From: Sphingomonas sp. BK345
GTDB taxonomy: Bacteria > Pseudomonadota > Alphaproteobacteria > Sphingomonadales > Sphingomonadaceae
Direction: 5' to 3'
Assembly (NCBI RefSeq): GCF_014193845.1
Contig: NZ_JACHZX010000002.1
Location: 620,001-684,000, forward strand
Length of the DNA stretch: 64,000 nt
The position numbers and the translations under genes are program-made. Positions 36,526 through 45,434 of the stretch are shown here, in pieces. The stretch's first letter is position 1. Every line of letters starts with the position of its first letter. Below the pieces are notes generated by a model that ran no database searches, was not told where the DNA came from, and saw nothing but the letters and a program-made list of their open reading frames with translations.

Positions 36526-37835
36526 GACGCCACCTGACCGATCGGGGTGCTCAGCCGGATCGCCGCCAGCGAGCTGTGCGTGCCGATCGTGCCCGTCGCG
36601 AGCGGGACGCCGCGACATTCAAGTGCGACGCCGTCGTCGGGCGCGCGGTCGAGCGTGATCGTGCGCCCCTCACTGAGCGCGAGATAGTCCTCGATCCTCA
36701 GCTCGCGCTCGCCGAGCACGGCGTCGACCTGCACCTCGGTATGCAACAGCTCCTCGGCGATATGGCTCTCCCACATCGTGTTGCGCCCCATCTTCTCGCC
36801 GACGAAGCGCTCGATCAGCTTTTCCCGAACCGGCTCGATCGTGGCGTGCGGCAGGACGAGATGGAAGCGGCCACCGCGCCCCTCCATGTCGATGCGGAAG
36901 CTCGCTACCGCGGTGAGGTTGGTCGGCGCCGCGATCGCGGCGAAGCGCGGCGTCACCTCCACGCGCTCGAGCGCGAAGTCGACCGGCTCGATCGCCTCGA
37001 ACGACTGAGCGAAATCGTCGAGCGTCTGCTGCATCATGCGCCCGACCAGATGTGTCTCGATGGCGGTAAAGGCGCGACCGTCGATGCGCATCGTATTCGG
37101 GGCACGGCGACCGCCCAGGAGCGAGTCGACAACCGCGTAGACGAGCGATGAGTCGACGGTGATCAGCCCGTAATTGCCCCATTGCTTGGCGAGGAAGACG
37201 CCGATCATCGCGGGGAGCGGCAGATGGTCCATGAACTCGGCGAACCGCATCGTGCTCACGCGTTCGGCGCGGACGTCCAGCGAATCGGCGGTCAGGTTGC
37301 GCATGCTGGTACCGAGCGTGCGGACCATGCGCTCGCACACGACCTCGAGCATCGGCAGTCGCTCGTGATTGGCGACGTCGGCCTCGATCAGCGCGCGCAA
37401 CCCGGTGCGCCGCGTCGGCCGGGGGGCGCTCTCGACGCCGAAGAGAGCGTCGATGCTCGCCTGGTCGAACGTGTCCGGCGCGTCGCCGTTCGCGCCAGGC
37501 TCGATCGTGTCGGTTGGCCCGGCGTGGCCTGAATCGATTGTCGTCGGAGTCGGCGCGGGACTTGTGGCGGCGGCGGCGCCGCTCGCCGGTGCGGCGGCGC
37601 TCGGCCGGACGAGTGTCGCCGCGTCCGTTGCGGAAGCCGTGGCGTGTGTGACGTTGGGCTCGCCCGGCGCCGTCGCTCGCGCCGCCGCGGGTGCGCGCGC
37701 CTCGGCTGGTCGCGGCGTCGCGGCGGCGGTCGCGCGATCGGTGTTGACGCGGTCGCCGCGCGGCGGATCGGTGCGCTCCGGGCGCGCGGGGGCGGGGGTG
37801 GAGCCGGGTGCGCGGCCGTCGGGACTGGTGGTCAT
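36522..37835 (-). CDS. fliM: Flagellar motor switch protein FliM with a long N-terminal extension
   Basis: 437 residues. The usual FliM begins within a few residues of the CheY-P-binding motif; here the equivalent FDQASIDALFG sits at 123-133, after about 120 residues of Ala/Thr/Pro-rich sequence. The middle CheC-like domain (RTLGTSMRNLTADSLD ... FMDHLPLPAMIGVF) and the C-terminal SpoA domain (VQVDAVLGERELRIEDYLAL) are intact. The start is fixed by ATGA overlap with fliL, so the extension is probably translated. It forms the switch of the flagellar C-ring with FliG and FliN, neither in the window. Confidence 0.92.
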   Translation of the reverse strand: MTTSPDGRAPGSTPAPARPERTDPPRGDRVNTDRATAAATPRPAEARAPAAARATAPGEPNVTHATASATDAATLVRPSAAAPASGAAAATSPAPTPTTIDSGHAGPTDTIEPGANGDAPDTFDQASIDALFGVESAPRPTRRTGLRALIEADVANHERLPMLEVVCERMVRTLGTSMRNLTADSLDVRAERVSTMRFAEFMDHLPLPAMIGVFLAKQWGNYGLITVDSSLVYAVVDSLLGGRRAPNTMRIDGRAFTAIETHLVGRMMQQTLDDFAQSFEAIEPVDFALERVEVTPRFAAIAAPTNLTAVASFRIDMEGRGGRFHLVLPHATIEPVREKLIERFVGEKMGRNTMWESHIAEELLHTEVQVDAVLGERELRIEDYLALSEGRTITLDRAPDDGVALECRGVPLATGTIGTHSSLAAIRLSTPIGQVAS

Positions 37836-38359
37836 TGCTCGATCAGATCCTGGATCAGCACCTCGTTCACGCCGTCATGGCCGAGCGCGTCGCGCAACCG
37901 CACCAGGATCTCTTCCTTGACCCGGAACACGGCGGCCGAACCGCTGAGATCCTCCGGGCGCAGCTCGCGCAAAAACGACTGCAGCGTGTCGAGGATCAGC
38001 GGCATCGACGAGGTGATCCGGCCGACCTGCGCGGCGTCAGAGGCGACGATGACGAAGTGCAATTTGAGGAAATGCTGTCGGCCGTCGGCGCTGCGCAAGG
38101 TCACCACCATCGGCGGCACGTCAACATAGCGCGCGCTGGCCGCCTGGCCGCTTGGCTGTCCGGCCGTGTCCCCGCCGCCGAACGGCCATACGTCGGCGAA
38201 TGCCAAGCCACCGCCGATGATCAGGAGAGCGGCCAAGCCGACGATCACCGCCAGCAGCAGGCGACGTTGCTCGTCGCGCGGTTCCGTCGTCACCGCCGCG
38301 GTGCCGCGGGACCGGTCGAATCTCAACACGTCGGCTCGTTCTGCCACGTCATACCTCAT
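37832..38359 (-). CDS. fliL: Flagellar basal body-associated protein FliL
   Basis: 175 residues. One membrane helix (RRLLLAVIVGLAALLIIGGG) separates a charged N-terminus from the periplasmic FliL domain: VPPMVVTLRSADGRQHFLKL, then LILDTLQSFLRELRPEDLSG and VLIQDLIEQ at the C-terminus. FliL surrounds the stator units. It opens the operon with fliM. An internal GTG 22 codons in is an alternative start. The upstream spacer to flgF has a palindrome at 38408. Confidence 0.9.
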   Translation of the reverse strand: MRYDVAERADVLRFDRSRGTAAVTTEPRDEQRRLLLAVIVGLAALLIIGGGLAFADVWPFGGGDTAGQPSGQAASARYVDVPPMVVTLRSADGRQHFLKLHFVIVASDAAQVGRITSSMPLILDTLQSFLRELRPEDLSGSAAVFRVKEEILVRLRDALGHDGVNEVLIQDLIEQ

Positions 38360-38407
38360 GCTTGGCCGCGCAATTTCGAGCGGTGAGCCACCACCCGGCG
38401 CGGTTGG

Positions 38408-38420
38408 TCCTATTATAGGG
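38408..38420. promoter_or_regulatory. Palindrome TCCTAT-T-ATAGGG in the fliL-flgF spacer
   Basis: CCTAT-T-ATAGG, an 11-bp palindrome in context GTCCTATTATAGGGGCGA, matching the site at 34124 at 15 of 18 positions. It lies 48 bp from the fliL start and 117 bp from the flgF start. No standard sigma-54 (TGGCAC-N5-TTGC) pattern was found in this spacer. Confidence 0.5.
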
Positions 38421-38536
38421 GCGAGCCTCGGGCAGTTGCCGCGACGCGCTGGTTTTTGGTGCGAGGACCGCGCCGATCCCGGCCGCGGCGGCGGCGCCGC
38501 GGCGATGCAACGTAGAAGGACGGGCGAGAGAGACGG

Positions 38537-39283
38537 ATGGGATCCGACGTATCCACCTATGTGCTGCTGAGCCACCAGGCCGCGCTGCGGCGTCAGCTCG
38601 ACGTCACCGCCAACAACATGGCGAACAGCAGCACGGTCGGCTTCAAGCGCGAGCAGGAAGTCTTCCGTGAACACGTCGAGCGCGTCCGCCGCGCCCCGAT
38701 CGAGGACGCCAAGCGCCTGTCCTTCGTGCTCGATTACGGCCAAGTGCATGACTCCCGCGTGGGCGCCTTCCAGCCCACCGGCAATCCGCTCGACGTGATG
38801 ATCGACGGCCCGGGCTATCTCTCGGTAGAGGACGCGAGCGGTGCGACCGCTTATACGCGCGCCGGCTTCATCACCCTTCTCACCACCGGGGAGCTCGGCA
38901 CCCCGTCGGGCGCACCGCTGCTCGACGAGAACGGTCGCCACATCGCGGTATCGCCGGACGAGCGGGGCAGTCTCGCCATCGCCGAGGACGGCACCGTCTC
39001 GACCAGCGCCGGCCCGATCGCTCGGCTCGCGGTGACCCAGTTCGACGAGATGCGCGTGAACGAGCGCGGCGACGGCCTGCTCACCGGCGCCGGCGGGCGG
39101 CTGCTGCCGGCCGCGGAGACGCGCCTGCGAAGCGGCGGCGTCGAGGGCTCGAACGTGCAGCCGATCATCGAGACGACCAACATGATCGAGGTGCTGCGCG
39201 CCTATCAGCGCACCAGCGAGGCCGCCGCCAATATCGACACGCTGCGCAAGCTCGCGATCTCGCGGCTCGCCAAGCCCGACTGA
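38537..39283 (+). CDS. flgF: Flagellar basal-body rod protein FlgF
   Basis: 248 residues. The N-terminal rod-protein motif is RRQLDVTANNMANSSTVGFK and the C-terminal one is VQPIIETTNMIEVLRAYQRT. A middle segment with NPLDVMIDGPGYLSVEDASG is the FlgF/G type. FlgF is part of the proximal rod, next to FlgG. flgG follows after 38 bp. GAGAGAGACGG precedes the ATG as a possible ribosome binding site. Confidence 0.93.
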   Translation: MGSDVSTYVLLSHQAALRRQLDVTANNMANSSTVGFKREQEVFREHVERVRRAPIEDAKRLSFVLDYGQVHDSRVGAFQPTGNPLDVMIDGPGYLSVEDASGATAYTRAGFITLLTTGELGTPSGAPLLDENGRHIAVSPDERGSLAIAEDGTVSTSAGPIARLAVTQFDEMRVNERGDGLLTGAGGRLLPAAETRLRSGGVEGSNVQPIIETTNMIEVLRAYQRTSEAAANIDTLRKLAISRLAKPD

Positions 39284-39321
39284 TCACCTTTCCGACCCAC
39301 TCTCACCACAGGAAAACCACG

Positions 39322-40107
39322 ATGCGCTCCCTGTCGATCGCCGCGAGCGGAATGCTCGCGCAACAGACCAACGTCGACGTCATCGCGAACAACATCGCGA
39401 ACATGAACACCACCGCCTTCAAGCGGCAGCGGCCCGAGTTCGAGGACCTGTTGTACGAGCAGGTGAGCCGGCCCGGCGCGGCGACCAGCGCCGACGGCAC
39501 GCGCGTGCCCGCGGGCATCCAGCTCGGCAGCGGCGTGCGCGCCGCCGGCGTGTATCGTGTTCTGGAGCAGGGTGCGACCACCGAAAGCAAGAGCAAGTTC
39601 GACGTCGCGATCCTCGGTCAGGGCTATTTCCGCATCGCGCTGCCCAACGGCGAGGTCGCTTATACGCGTTCGGGCGCGTTCAAGCTCTCGGACCAGGGCG
39701 AGGTGGTGACGACCGACGGCTATCGCGTCCAGCCAGACATCACCATCCCCAACGGCGCCACCGACGTGTCGATCAGCCCGACCGGGCTCGTGCAGGTCAA
39801 GCTCGCCGACCAGGTGCAGCTGCAGGACGTCGGCCAGCTCGACCTCGCGACCTTTGTCAACGAGGCGGGGCTCGAGGCACTCGGCTCCAATTTGTTCCAA
39901 GAGACCGAGGCCTCGGGCCAGCCGACGGTCGCCAATCCGGGGCAGCCGGGATTCGGGACGCTCAAACAGGGCTATCTCGAGGCGTCGAACGTCAACCCGG
40001 TGGCCGAGATCACCGCGCTGATCAGCGCGCAGCGCGCCTATGAGATGAACAGCCGTATCGTGAAGACGGCCGACGAGATGCTCGCCACCACGACGCAGCT
40101 GCGGTGA
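39322..40107 (+). CDS. flgG: Flagellar basal-body distal rod protein FlgG
   Basis: 261 residues. MRSLSIAASGMLAQQTNVDV and IANNIANMNTTAFKRQRPEF at the N-terminus, ILGQGYFRIALPNGEVAYTR in the middle, and EITALISAQRAYEMNSRIVK at the C-terminus are all FlgG signatures. The length agrees with the family (about 260). It builds the distal rod that passes through the P and L rings. flgA follows after 4 nt. Confidence 0.96.
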   Translation: MRSLSIAASGMLAQQTNVDVIANNIANMNTTAFKRQRPEFEDLLYEQVSRPGAATSADGTRVPAGIQLGSGVRAAGVYRVLEQGATTESKSKFDVAILGQGYFRIALPNGEVAYTRSGAFKLSDQGEVVTTDGYRVQPDITIPNGATDVSISPTGLVQVKLADQVQLQDVGQLDLATFVNEAGLEALGSNLFQETEASGQPTVANPGQPGFGTLKQGYLEASNVNPVAEITALISAQRAYEMNSRIVKTADEMLATTTQLR

Positions 40108-40111
40108 GGTG

Positions 40112-40570
40112 ATGCGGTTCGGGTTTACGCTGCTTGCCGTCGCTCTTCTGCCAGTGGTGGGAGCGCCCGCGGCAGCGCAGTCCGCGGCGCCCGCGGCGCC
40201 CGTCGTCCTGGCGCAGCCGGTCGCGGCGGGAGCCGTGATCGGCGCCGACGATCTGCGCGTATGGGACATGGGCGATCCGCCGCCGATGCGCGGCGCGCTG
40301 GCAATGGCGAATATCGTCGGCCGCGCCGCGGCGCGCCGGCTCGCCGCGGGCGCGGTCGTGCGCGAGGGCGACGTGCGCGCGCCGCAGGTAATCCAGCGCG
40401 GCGAACCGGTCATGCTCGTGCTGCGCAGCGGCGCGCTGACGATCAGCACACAGGGCCAGGCGCTCAACGCCGCCGGATTGGGTGAGCCGGTCCGCGTGAT
40501 CTGCGATTCGACCAAGCGCACGCTCTCGGGTCGTGCCGAGGCGCCGGGCCGCGTCGTGGTCGCCGGCTGA
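40112..40570 (+). CDS. flgA: Flagellar P-ring assembly chaperone FlgA (short form)
   Basis: 152 residues, signal peptide (MRFGFTLLAVALLPVVGAPAAA). The C-terminal SAF domain is seen in VLAQPVAAGAVIGADDLRVW and NIVGRAAARRLAAGAVVREG, ending VRVICDSTKRTLSGRAEAPG. FlgA helps FlgI assemble in the periplasm. It lacks the N-terminal domain of longer FlgA proteins. ATG at 40112 is used; a GTG at 40109 in the same frame is equally close to GAGGTG. flgI itself is not in the window. Confidence 0.88.
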   Translation: MRFGFTLLAVALLPVVGAPAAAQSAAPAAPVVLAQPVAAGAVIGADDLRVWDMGDPPPMRGALAMANIVGRAAARRLAAGAVVREGDVRAPQVIQRGEPVMLVLRSGALTISTQGQALNAAGLGEPVRVICDSTKRTLSGRAEAPGRVVVAG

Positions 40571-40586
40571 AGGAAGGAAGAGCGTG

Positions 40587-41354
40587 ATGAGACTGCAGCC
40601 CTACCGCGGCGTCCTGCTGCTCGCCGCGATCGTGCCGCTGCTCGCCGGCTGCGGTTCGGTCGGCCGGCTGAAGGCGATCGGCAAGCCGCCCAAGATCGAA
40701 CCGGCGGAGACGCCGGTGGCCCCGACGGTGACCCCCTCGCTCGGGGACCAGGCGCAATATGGGCGGGACCCGGCGGCGATGACCGAGCCAGGCGGCAGCG
40801 CCTCGTTGTTCCGTACCGGCGCGGGCGCCTTCTTCCATGACCAGCGCGCCTCGCAGGTCGGCGACATCCTCACGGTGCGGATCAGCATCGCCGACAGCGC
40901 CACGCTCGACAACAAGTCGAGCCGCGCGCGAAGCGGCAACGACAGCGTCGGTCTGCCCAACTTTCTCGGGCTGGAGAATACGCTCAAGAAGGTCCTGCCG
41001 TCGGGCGCCAACCCGGCCTCGCTGATCGACACCAAGAACGCGTCGGGCAGCACCGGCACGGGCAACACGTCGCGCAGCGAGCAGATCAACACCGTCGTCG
41101 CGGCCACCGTCGTTGGGGTGCTGCCCAACGGCAACCTCGTGATCCGCGGTCACCAGGAGGTGCGAGTCAATTTCGAGCTGCGTCAGCTCCTCGTCAGTGG
41201 CATCGTCCGGCCGCAGGATATCGCGCGCGACAATAGCGTGCTGAGCAGCCAGATCGCCGACGCTCGCATCAGCTATGGTGGCCGAGGGCAGATCACCGAT
41301 GTGCAGCAGCCGCGCTGGGGTCAGCAAGTGATCGAGGCGGTTTCTCCTTTCTGA
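40587..41354 (+). CDS. flgH: Flagellar L-ring lipoprotein FlgH
   Basis: 255 residues. The lipobox is PLLAGCGS with C22. Conserved L-ring segments include GASLFRTGAGAFFHDQRA-like SASLFRTGAGAFFHDQRASQ, VGDILTVRISIADSATLDNK, NGNLVIRGHQEVRVNFE and VLSSQIADARISYGGRGQIT. It forms the outer-membrane ring around the rod. AAGGAAGGAAG is the ribosome binding site. flgH is the last flagellar gene on this side; flgI and flgJ do not follow. Confidence 0.94.
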   Translation: MRLQPYRGVLLLAAIVPLLAGCGSVGRLKAIGKPPKIEPAETPVAPTVTPSLGDQAQYGRDPAAMTEPGGSASLFRTGAGAFFHDQRASQVGDILTVRISIADSATLDNKSSRARSGNDSVGLPNFLGLENTLKKVLPSGANPASLIDTKNASGSTGTGNTSRSEQINTVVAATVVGVLPNGNLVIRGHQEVRVNFELRQLLVSGIVRPQDIARDNSVLSSQIADARISYGGRGQITDVQQPRWGQQVIEAVSPF

Positions 41355-41988
41355 GCTGCGTGGGCGCACGGCCAGTCTTGTCCGGCCGCGCTTGGGGACG
41401 TGAACGGCACGTCGCGACGAGGCGCCGATCACGTCGCGGTCGTGGCCGATCAGGGTTCGCCACTCGGCGGCTAACCCGCCGCGCGGTGACCGTGAGCCGG
41501 ATGCCGTGAAGCGCGATGAGGAAGCTCATCGCGGGCTGCTGCATTCGTCCTGATCTCATCCCTATGGCATATCCTGGTTGGTCTGACGAAAGGCCTCGGT
41601 GAGAAGGCACCGGGTGACGCGCATTCGGCTGACTGCCTCGTGAAGTCGGGCGTCACTGACGCGAGGGGAAAGGGGCGCCTGTCCCACGACGTCGTCGCTG
41701 CCGGCGACGGCGCTTCCCGCAAGAACCCAGAGAGCTGAAACGATCCAGACCGTTACGCCATCGCACCCCCGCGTGTCGCCTCAGGCAACCCGGATCGCCT
41801 GGATCACTTCCTAGTCTCCGCCGGGCGTAGCGGTGCCGATCGCCCCCTCGAGCGCGTGACAGCTCGGCGTACGCGCGTCTCCGTTGATCGCTCGATTGAT
41901 GACCACTTGTCGGCGCCGTGCGCTGCTGCAAGGACAGGGAACTTCAGTTGCGGCACGGGAACCGGTCGCGTCGAAAAGGGAGAAGACA
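41355..41988. other. Gene-free region of about 630 bp
   Basis: Between flgH and a small lipoprotein gene I find no frame with a start signal, codon bias or known motif. Near the flgH end there is a short CGGCC/GGCCG stem that could end the transcript. The promoter of the lipoprotein and L,D-transpeptidase pair should be at the right end, but no clear -35/-10 was found. It may contain remnants of lost flgI/flgJ genes; I see no protein-level trace. Confidence 0.45.
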
Positions 41989-42237
41989 ATGCGTGTTCGT
42001 ACCGCTGTGACCGCCGCCTGCGGGCTGGCGATGCTCGCCGCCTGCTCGAAGAAGCCGGTCACCCCGCTGCCGCCGCCGCCGCCGCCGGGCGCGGTCGCCG
42101 GCAGCAGCGCCGCCGACCGCGACGGTGATGGTATCGTCGACGGCTATTACACGTCGGACGGCATCTATCACCCCTATGCGCCGCCGGCCCCTCCGCCGCC
42201 GCCGCCCGCGCCGACCCGTCGCGGAGAGCGCGGCTGA
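41989..42237 (+). CDS. Small proline-rich lipoprotein with an EF-hand-like loop
   Basis: 82 residues. A lipoprotein signal ends in MLAAC with Cys19. Two polyproline stretches (PLPPPPPPPGAV and APPAPPPPPPAP) flank a central segment with D43-x-D45-x-D47-G-x-x-D51 (DRDGDGIVDGYYTSDGIYHP), which resembles EF-hand or thrombospondin-type-3 calcium loops. AAAAGGGAGAAGAC is the ribosome binding site. It ends 14 nt before the L,D-transpeptidase gene, suggesting a cell-wall role. Family unknown. Confidence 0.72.
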   Translation: MRVRTAVTAACGLAMLAACSKKPVTPLPPPPPPGAVAGSSAADRDGDGIVDGYYTSDGIYHPYAPPAPPPPPPAPTRRGERG

Positions 42238-42251
42238 TCGCTGACGCGTCG

Positions 42252-43592
42252 GTGCGGCGAGCGGGACGGGGGCGCGCGGCGGCGCTGCTGCTGCTCGCCG
42301 CCGCGCCGGCCGGCGCCGAGCAAGGAGCGGCAGCAGCGCCACGGGCCGCATCGGCGCGCGCGTTGGCCGACGACGCCGCCGAGCGCGCCGTCGCCGCGGC
42401 GTTGCGCGACCGCGCGGGGGGCTGGATCGGGCGGGTCTATGCCGAGCGCGGCTATCGCCCGCTCTGGGCCGCCGGCGGCCGTCTCGGTCCCGCCGCCGAC
42501 GCGCTGCTCGACGATCTTGAGACGAGCACGCTCGACGGGCTCGACTCTAGCTATGGCGCGCGCGAACTTCGCGCTCAACTCGCGGCGGCGCGCCAGCGCG
42601 GGGATGCCGATGGCGTCGCGCGCGTAGAGCTGGCGCTGTCCAAGGCGTTCACGCGCTACGTCCGCGACCAGCGCCGCGCCCGCGACGTCGGGATGATCTG
42701 GGCCGATCCGTCGCTCAAGCCCAAGCGCTTGAAGCCAGAGGCGGTGCTGCGCGCCGCGGCCTTCCCGCGATCCTTCAACGACTATGTCGCCGGCATGGAG
42801 TGGATGAGCCCGCATTACGTTCGTCTCCGAGAGCTGGTCGCGCGCGCGCGCCGCGACGGCGTCGCACCTGCCGACGAGCAGCGGCTTCGCCGCAACCTCG
42901 AGCGCGCCCGGCTGCTACCCGGCCCGTGGACGCGACACATCGTCGTCGACGCCTCGTCGGGGCGACTGTGGTACTATGAGGCGGGCCGCCAAGCGGGGAC
43001 GATGAAGGTGGTGGTGGGCGCGCGCGAGACGCAGACGCCGCTGCTCGCCGGCGTGGTGCAATGGGCCATCGTCAATCCCTACTGGAACGTTCCGACCTAT
43101 CTCGCCCGCAAGAGCGTCGCGCCGAAGGTGCTGGCGGGCCGCTCGCTCGCTTCGCTGCGCATGGAAGCGCTGAGCGACTGGAGCGCGGCGGCGCGTCCGT
43201 TGCCCGCCGGCGCGATCGACTGGCACGCGATCGCCGCCGGCACGCGCGAGATCCGGCTGCGCGAGCTGCCGGGGCGCGGCAACTCGATGGGCCGGGTCAA
43301 GTTCCTGTTCCCCAACGACGAGGGCATCTACCTCCACGACACGCCCGACCGCGAGCTGCTCGACCGCGACGACCGTCACCTCAGCAATGGCTGTATCCGG
43401 CTGGAAAAGGCGCCGGTGCTGGCACGCTGGCTGACCGGTCGCCCTCTGCCGGCGTCGACACGGAACCCGGAGCAGGCGGTGGCGCTGCAGGTGCCCGTTC
43501 CCGTCTATCTCACCTATCTTACCGCGACGGAGAGCAAGGCGCGCGTGGCGTTCCGCGATGACATTTACGGCCGCGACGCCGCCAGGAGCTAA
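42252..43592 (+). CDS. L,D-transpeptidase (YcbB/LdtD type)
   Basis: 446 residues, GTG start, signal peptide (LLLLAAAPAGA). The N-terminal half has WIGRVYAERGYRPLWAAGGR, the YcbB scaffold start. The YkuD catalytic domain shows VNPYWNVPTYLARKSVAPKV, then LHDTPDRELLDRDD and HLSNGCIRL with catalytic C381. It forms 3-3 cross-links in peptidoglycan or attaches proteins to it. Coupled with the small lipoprotein upstream. A carboxy-terminal YLTYLTATESKARVAFRDDI tail is typical of the subfamily. Confidence 0.9.
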   Translation: MRRAGRGRAAALLLLAAAPAGAEQGAAAAPRAASARALADDAAERAVAAALRDRAGGWIGRVYAERGYRPLWAAGGRLGPAADALLDDLETSTLDGLDSSYGARELRAQLAAARQRGDADGVARVELALSKAFTRYVRDQRRARDVGMIWADPSLKPKRLKPEAVLRAAAFPRSFNDYVAGMEWMSPHYVRLRELVARARRDGVAPADEQRLRRNLERARLLPGPWTRHIVVDASSGRLWYYEAGRQAGTMKVVVGARETQTPLLAGVVQWAIVNPYWNVPTYLARKSVAPKVLAGRSLASLRMEALSDWSAAARPLPAGAIDWHAIAAGTREIRLRELPGRGNSMGRVKFLFPNDEGIYLHDTPDRELLDRDDRHLSNGCIRLEKAPVLARWLTGRPLPASTRNPEQAVALQVPVPVYLTYLTATESKARVAFRDDIYGRDAARS

Positions 43593-43598
43593 GTCGGC

Positions 43599-43823
43599 CT
43601 ACCGTCGAGCGCCGCTCAGCCCGGGAAAGCGAGGATCGATCCGCTGGATGCCGTCGTCGAGCACCAGCGTCGGCGCCTTCACCACGGGATTGATCGCGGC
43701 GAAGGCGTCCAGGTCGCGGAACACCGACAGGGGCTCGAGCGCGACGGGCAAGTCCATCATCGCCAACGACACCGCGACGTGGCGGACATAGGGCGAGTCG
43801 AGCGTTCCGATCAGGCGCATCAT
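43599..43823 (-). pseudogene. Truncated glutathione S-transferase, N-terminal remnant
   Basis: 74 residues. MMRLIGTLDSPYVRHVAVSL and LSVFRDLDAFAAINPVVKAP are the thioredoxin-like N-terminal domain of GST enzymes, including the glutathione-binding start. After about residue 57 the sequence (IQRIDPRFPGLSGARR) no longer matches, and the frame stops near the end of the L,D-transpeptidase. The SNAIL/TRAIL-type motif and the whole helical domain are missing. It is probably a deletion remnant. Confidence 0.75.
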
Positions 43824-43935
43824 CGTCTCCGCCGTGCTCCCGAACGAGCGACCGCGATGACAACCCTAACCGCAGCTCGAGTTCGCGTCCGGGGTACGGC
43901 GACCCGAGTGGGCGATCCTCGATGACGCGGAGAGG

Positions 43936-44133
43936 CTAGCGCAGCCGCCGCCCCAGCAGGATCAGCAGCAGCCCGCCGACCGCGAGCGCGCTGCCATAAT
44001 CGGCCCAGACCCGCTGATCGAGCATGAAGCTCGATCGCGGCCAGTGGATATAGCCGAGCCCCTGGCCGATCCAGAGCAAGCCCATCAGCGCCATCGCGGC
44101 GCCGAGCACGATCAGGATCGGCCGAAGGCGCAT
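43936..44133 (-). CDS. 65-aa two-span membrane protein
   Basis: Two hydrophobic segments, ILIVLGAAMALMGLLWIGQG and YGSALAVGGLLLILLGRRLR, with a short polar loop (WPRSSFMLDQRVWAD). Positive residues at both ends suggest both termini in the cytoplasm. It starts 4 nt after the gltA stop and so is probably co-transcribed with gltX-gltA. I do not recognise a family. Confidence 0.68.
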   Translation of the reverse strand: MRLRPILIVLGAAMALMGLLWIGQGLGYIHWPRSSFMLDQRVWADYGSALAVGGLLLILLGRRLR

Positions 44134-44137
44134 CGGC

Positions 44138-45421
44138 TCAGCGCTGCGCCAGCGGCACGTAGCTGCGCTGCGTCGGCCCGGTGTAGAGCTGACGCGGGCG
44201 ACCGATCTTCTGGTCGGGATCGGTGATCATCTCGTTCCACTGCGCCACCCAGCCGACAGTGCGCGCGAGCGCGAACAGCACGGTGAACATGCTGGTCGGG
44301 AAGCCGATCGCCGAGAGGATCACGCCCGAGTAGAAGTCGACGTTGGGGAACAGCTTCTTCTCGACGAAATAGTCGTCGCTGAGCGCCAGCTCCTCGAGCC
44401 GCAGCGCGGTCTCGAACAGCGGATCCTGCACGTTGAGCGCCGCGAACACCTCGCGCACGGTCTTCTGCATGACCGTCGCGCGCGGATCGTAGTTCTTGTA
44501 GACGCGATGGCCGAAGCCCATCAGACGGAACGGATCGTTCTTGTCCTTGGCGCGCGCGATGAACTCGGGGATGCGCTCGGGCGTGCCGATCTCGTGCAGC
44601 ATGTTGAGCGCCGCCTCGTTGGCGCCGCCATGCGCCGGGCCCCACAGGCAGGCGATGCCCGCGGCGATACAGGCGAACGGATTGGCGCCCGACGAGCCGG
44701 CGAGCCGCACCGTCGATGTCGAGGCATTCTGCTCGTGATCGGCGTGGAGGATGAAGATCCGGTCCATCGCGCGCTCGACCGCGGGGTTCACCTCATAGGG
44801 CTCGGCCGGCACACCGAACGTCATCCGCAGGAAGTTGCCCGTGTAGCTCAGCGAGTTGTCGGGATAGAGGAAGGGCTGGCCGACGCTGTACTTGTACGCC
44901 ATCGCCGCGATCGTCGGCATCTTGGCGATCAGCCGGTGCGACGCGATCATGCGCTGCTGCGGATCGTGGATGTCGGTGGAGTCGTGGTAGAAGGCGCTCA
45001 GCGCACCGACCACGCCGCACATGATTGCCATGGGATGCGCGTCGCGACGGAAGCCGCGGAAGAATTGCGCCAGCTGCTCGTGCACCATGGTGTGGCGCGT
45101 GATCGTGTGGCTGAAATGGTCGAGCTCGCCCTGGTCGGGCAGCTCGCCGTTGAGCAGCAGGTAGCAGACTTCCATGAAGGTCGACTGCTCGGCCAGCTCG
45201 CCGATCGGGTAACCGCGGTGAAGCAGCACGCCCTCGTCGCCGTCGATATAGGTCAGCTTCGACTGGCACGAGGCGGTCGAGGTGAAGCCCGGGTCATAGG
45301 TGAACGCGCCGGTCTGCGCGTAGAGCTTGCGGATGTCGACCACGTCGGGGCCGACCGAGCCCGACAGCACCGGATATTCGAGCTCCTTGCCCGACAGGGC
45401 GAACTGGGCTGCTTCGGTCAT
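44138..45421 (-). CDS. gltA: Citrate synthase
   Basis: 427 residues, the long hexameric type II form. Catalytic segments are [19 protein letters not shown] (His), [14 protein letters not shown] (His) and the Asp region near [11 protein letters not shown]. The N-terminus has [20 protein letters not shown], typical of the family. It feeds the TCA cycle by condensing oxaloacetate with acetyl-CoA. It follows gltX by 13 bp on the same strand. Confidence 0.97.
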   Translation of the reverse strand: MTEAAQFALSGKELEYPVLSGSVGPDVVDIRKLYAQTGAFTYDPGFTSTASCQSKLTYIDGDEGVLLHRGYPIGELAEQSTFMEVCYLLLNGELPDQGELDHFSHTITRHTMVHEQLAQFFRGFRRDAHPMAIMCGVVGALSAFYHDSTDIHDPQQRMIASHRLIAKMPTIAAMAYKYSVGQPFLYPDNSLSYTGNFLRMTFGVPAEPYEVNPAVERAMDRIFILHADHEQNASTSTVRLAGSSGANPFACIAAGIACLWGPAHGGANEAALNMLHEIGTPERIPEFIARAKDKNDPFRLMGFGHRVYKNYDPRATVMQKTVREVFAALNVQDPLFETALRLEELALSDDYFVEKKLFPNVDFYSGVILSAIGFPTSMFTVLFALARTVGWVAQWNEMITDPDQKIGRPRQLYTGPTQRSYVPLAQR

Positions 45422-45434
45422 GGATGATCTCCTG

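Noticed and set aside
38400..38536. Sigma-54 promoter before flgF
   Set aside because: I looked for TGGCAC-N5-TTGC on both strands and found no acceptable match.
41355..41988. Possible flgI/flgJ remnants after flgH
   Set aside because: No stretch of translated sequence in any frame resembles P-ring or muramidase motifs, so the idea rests only on gene order.
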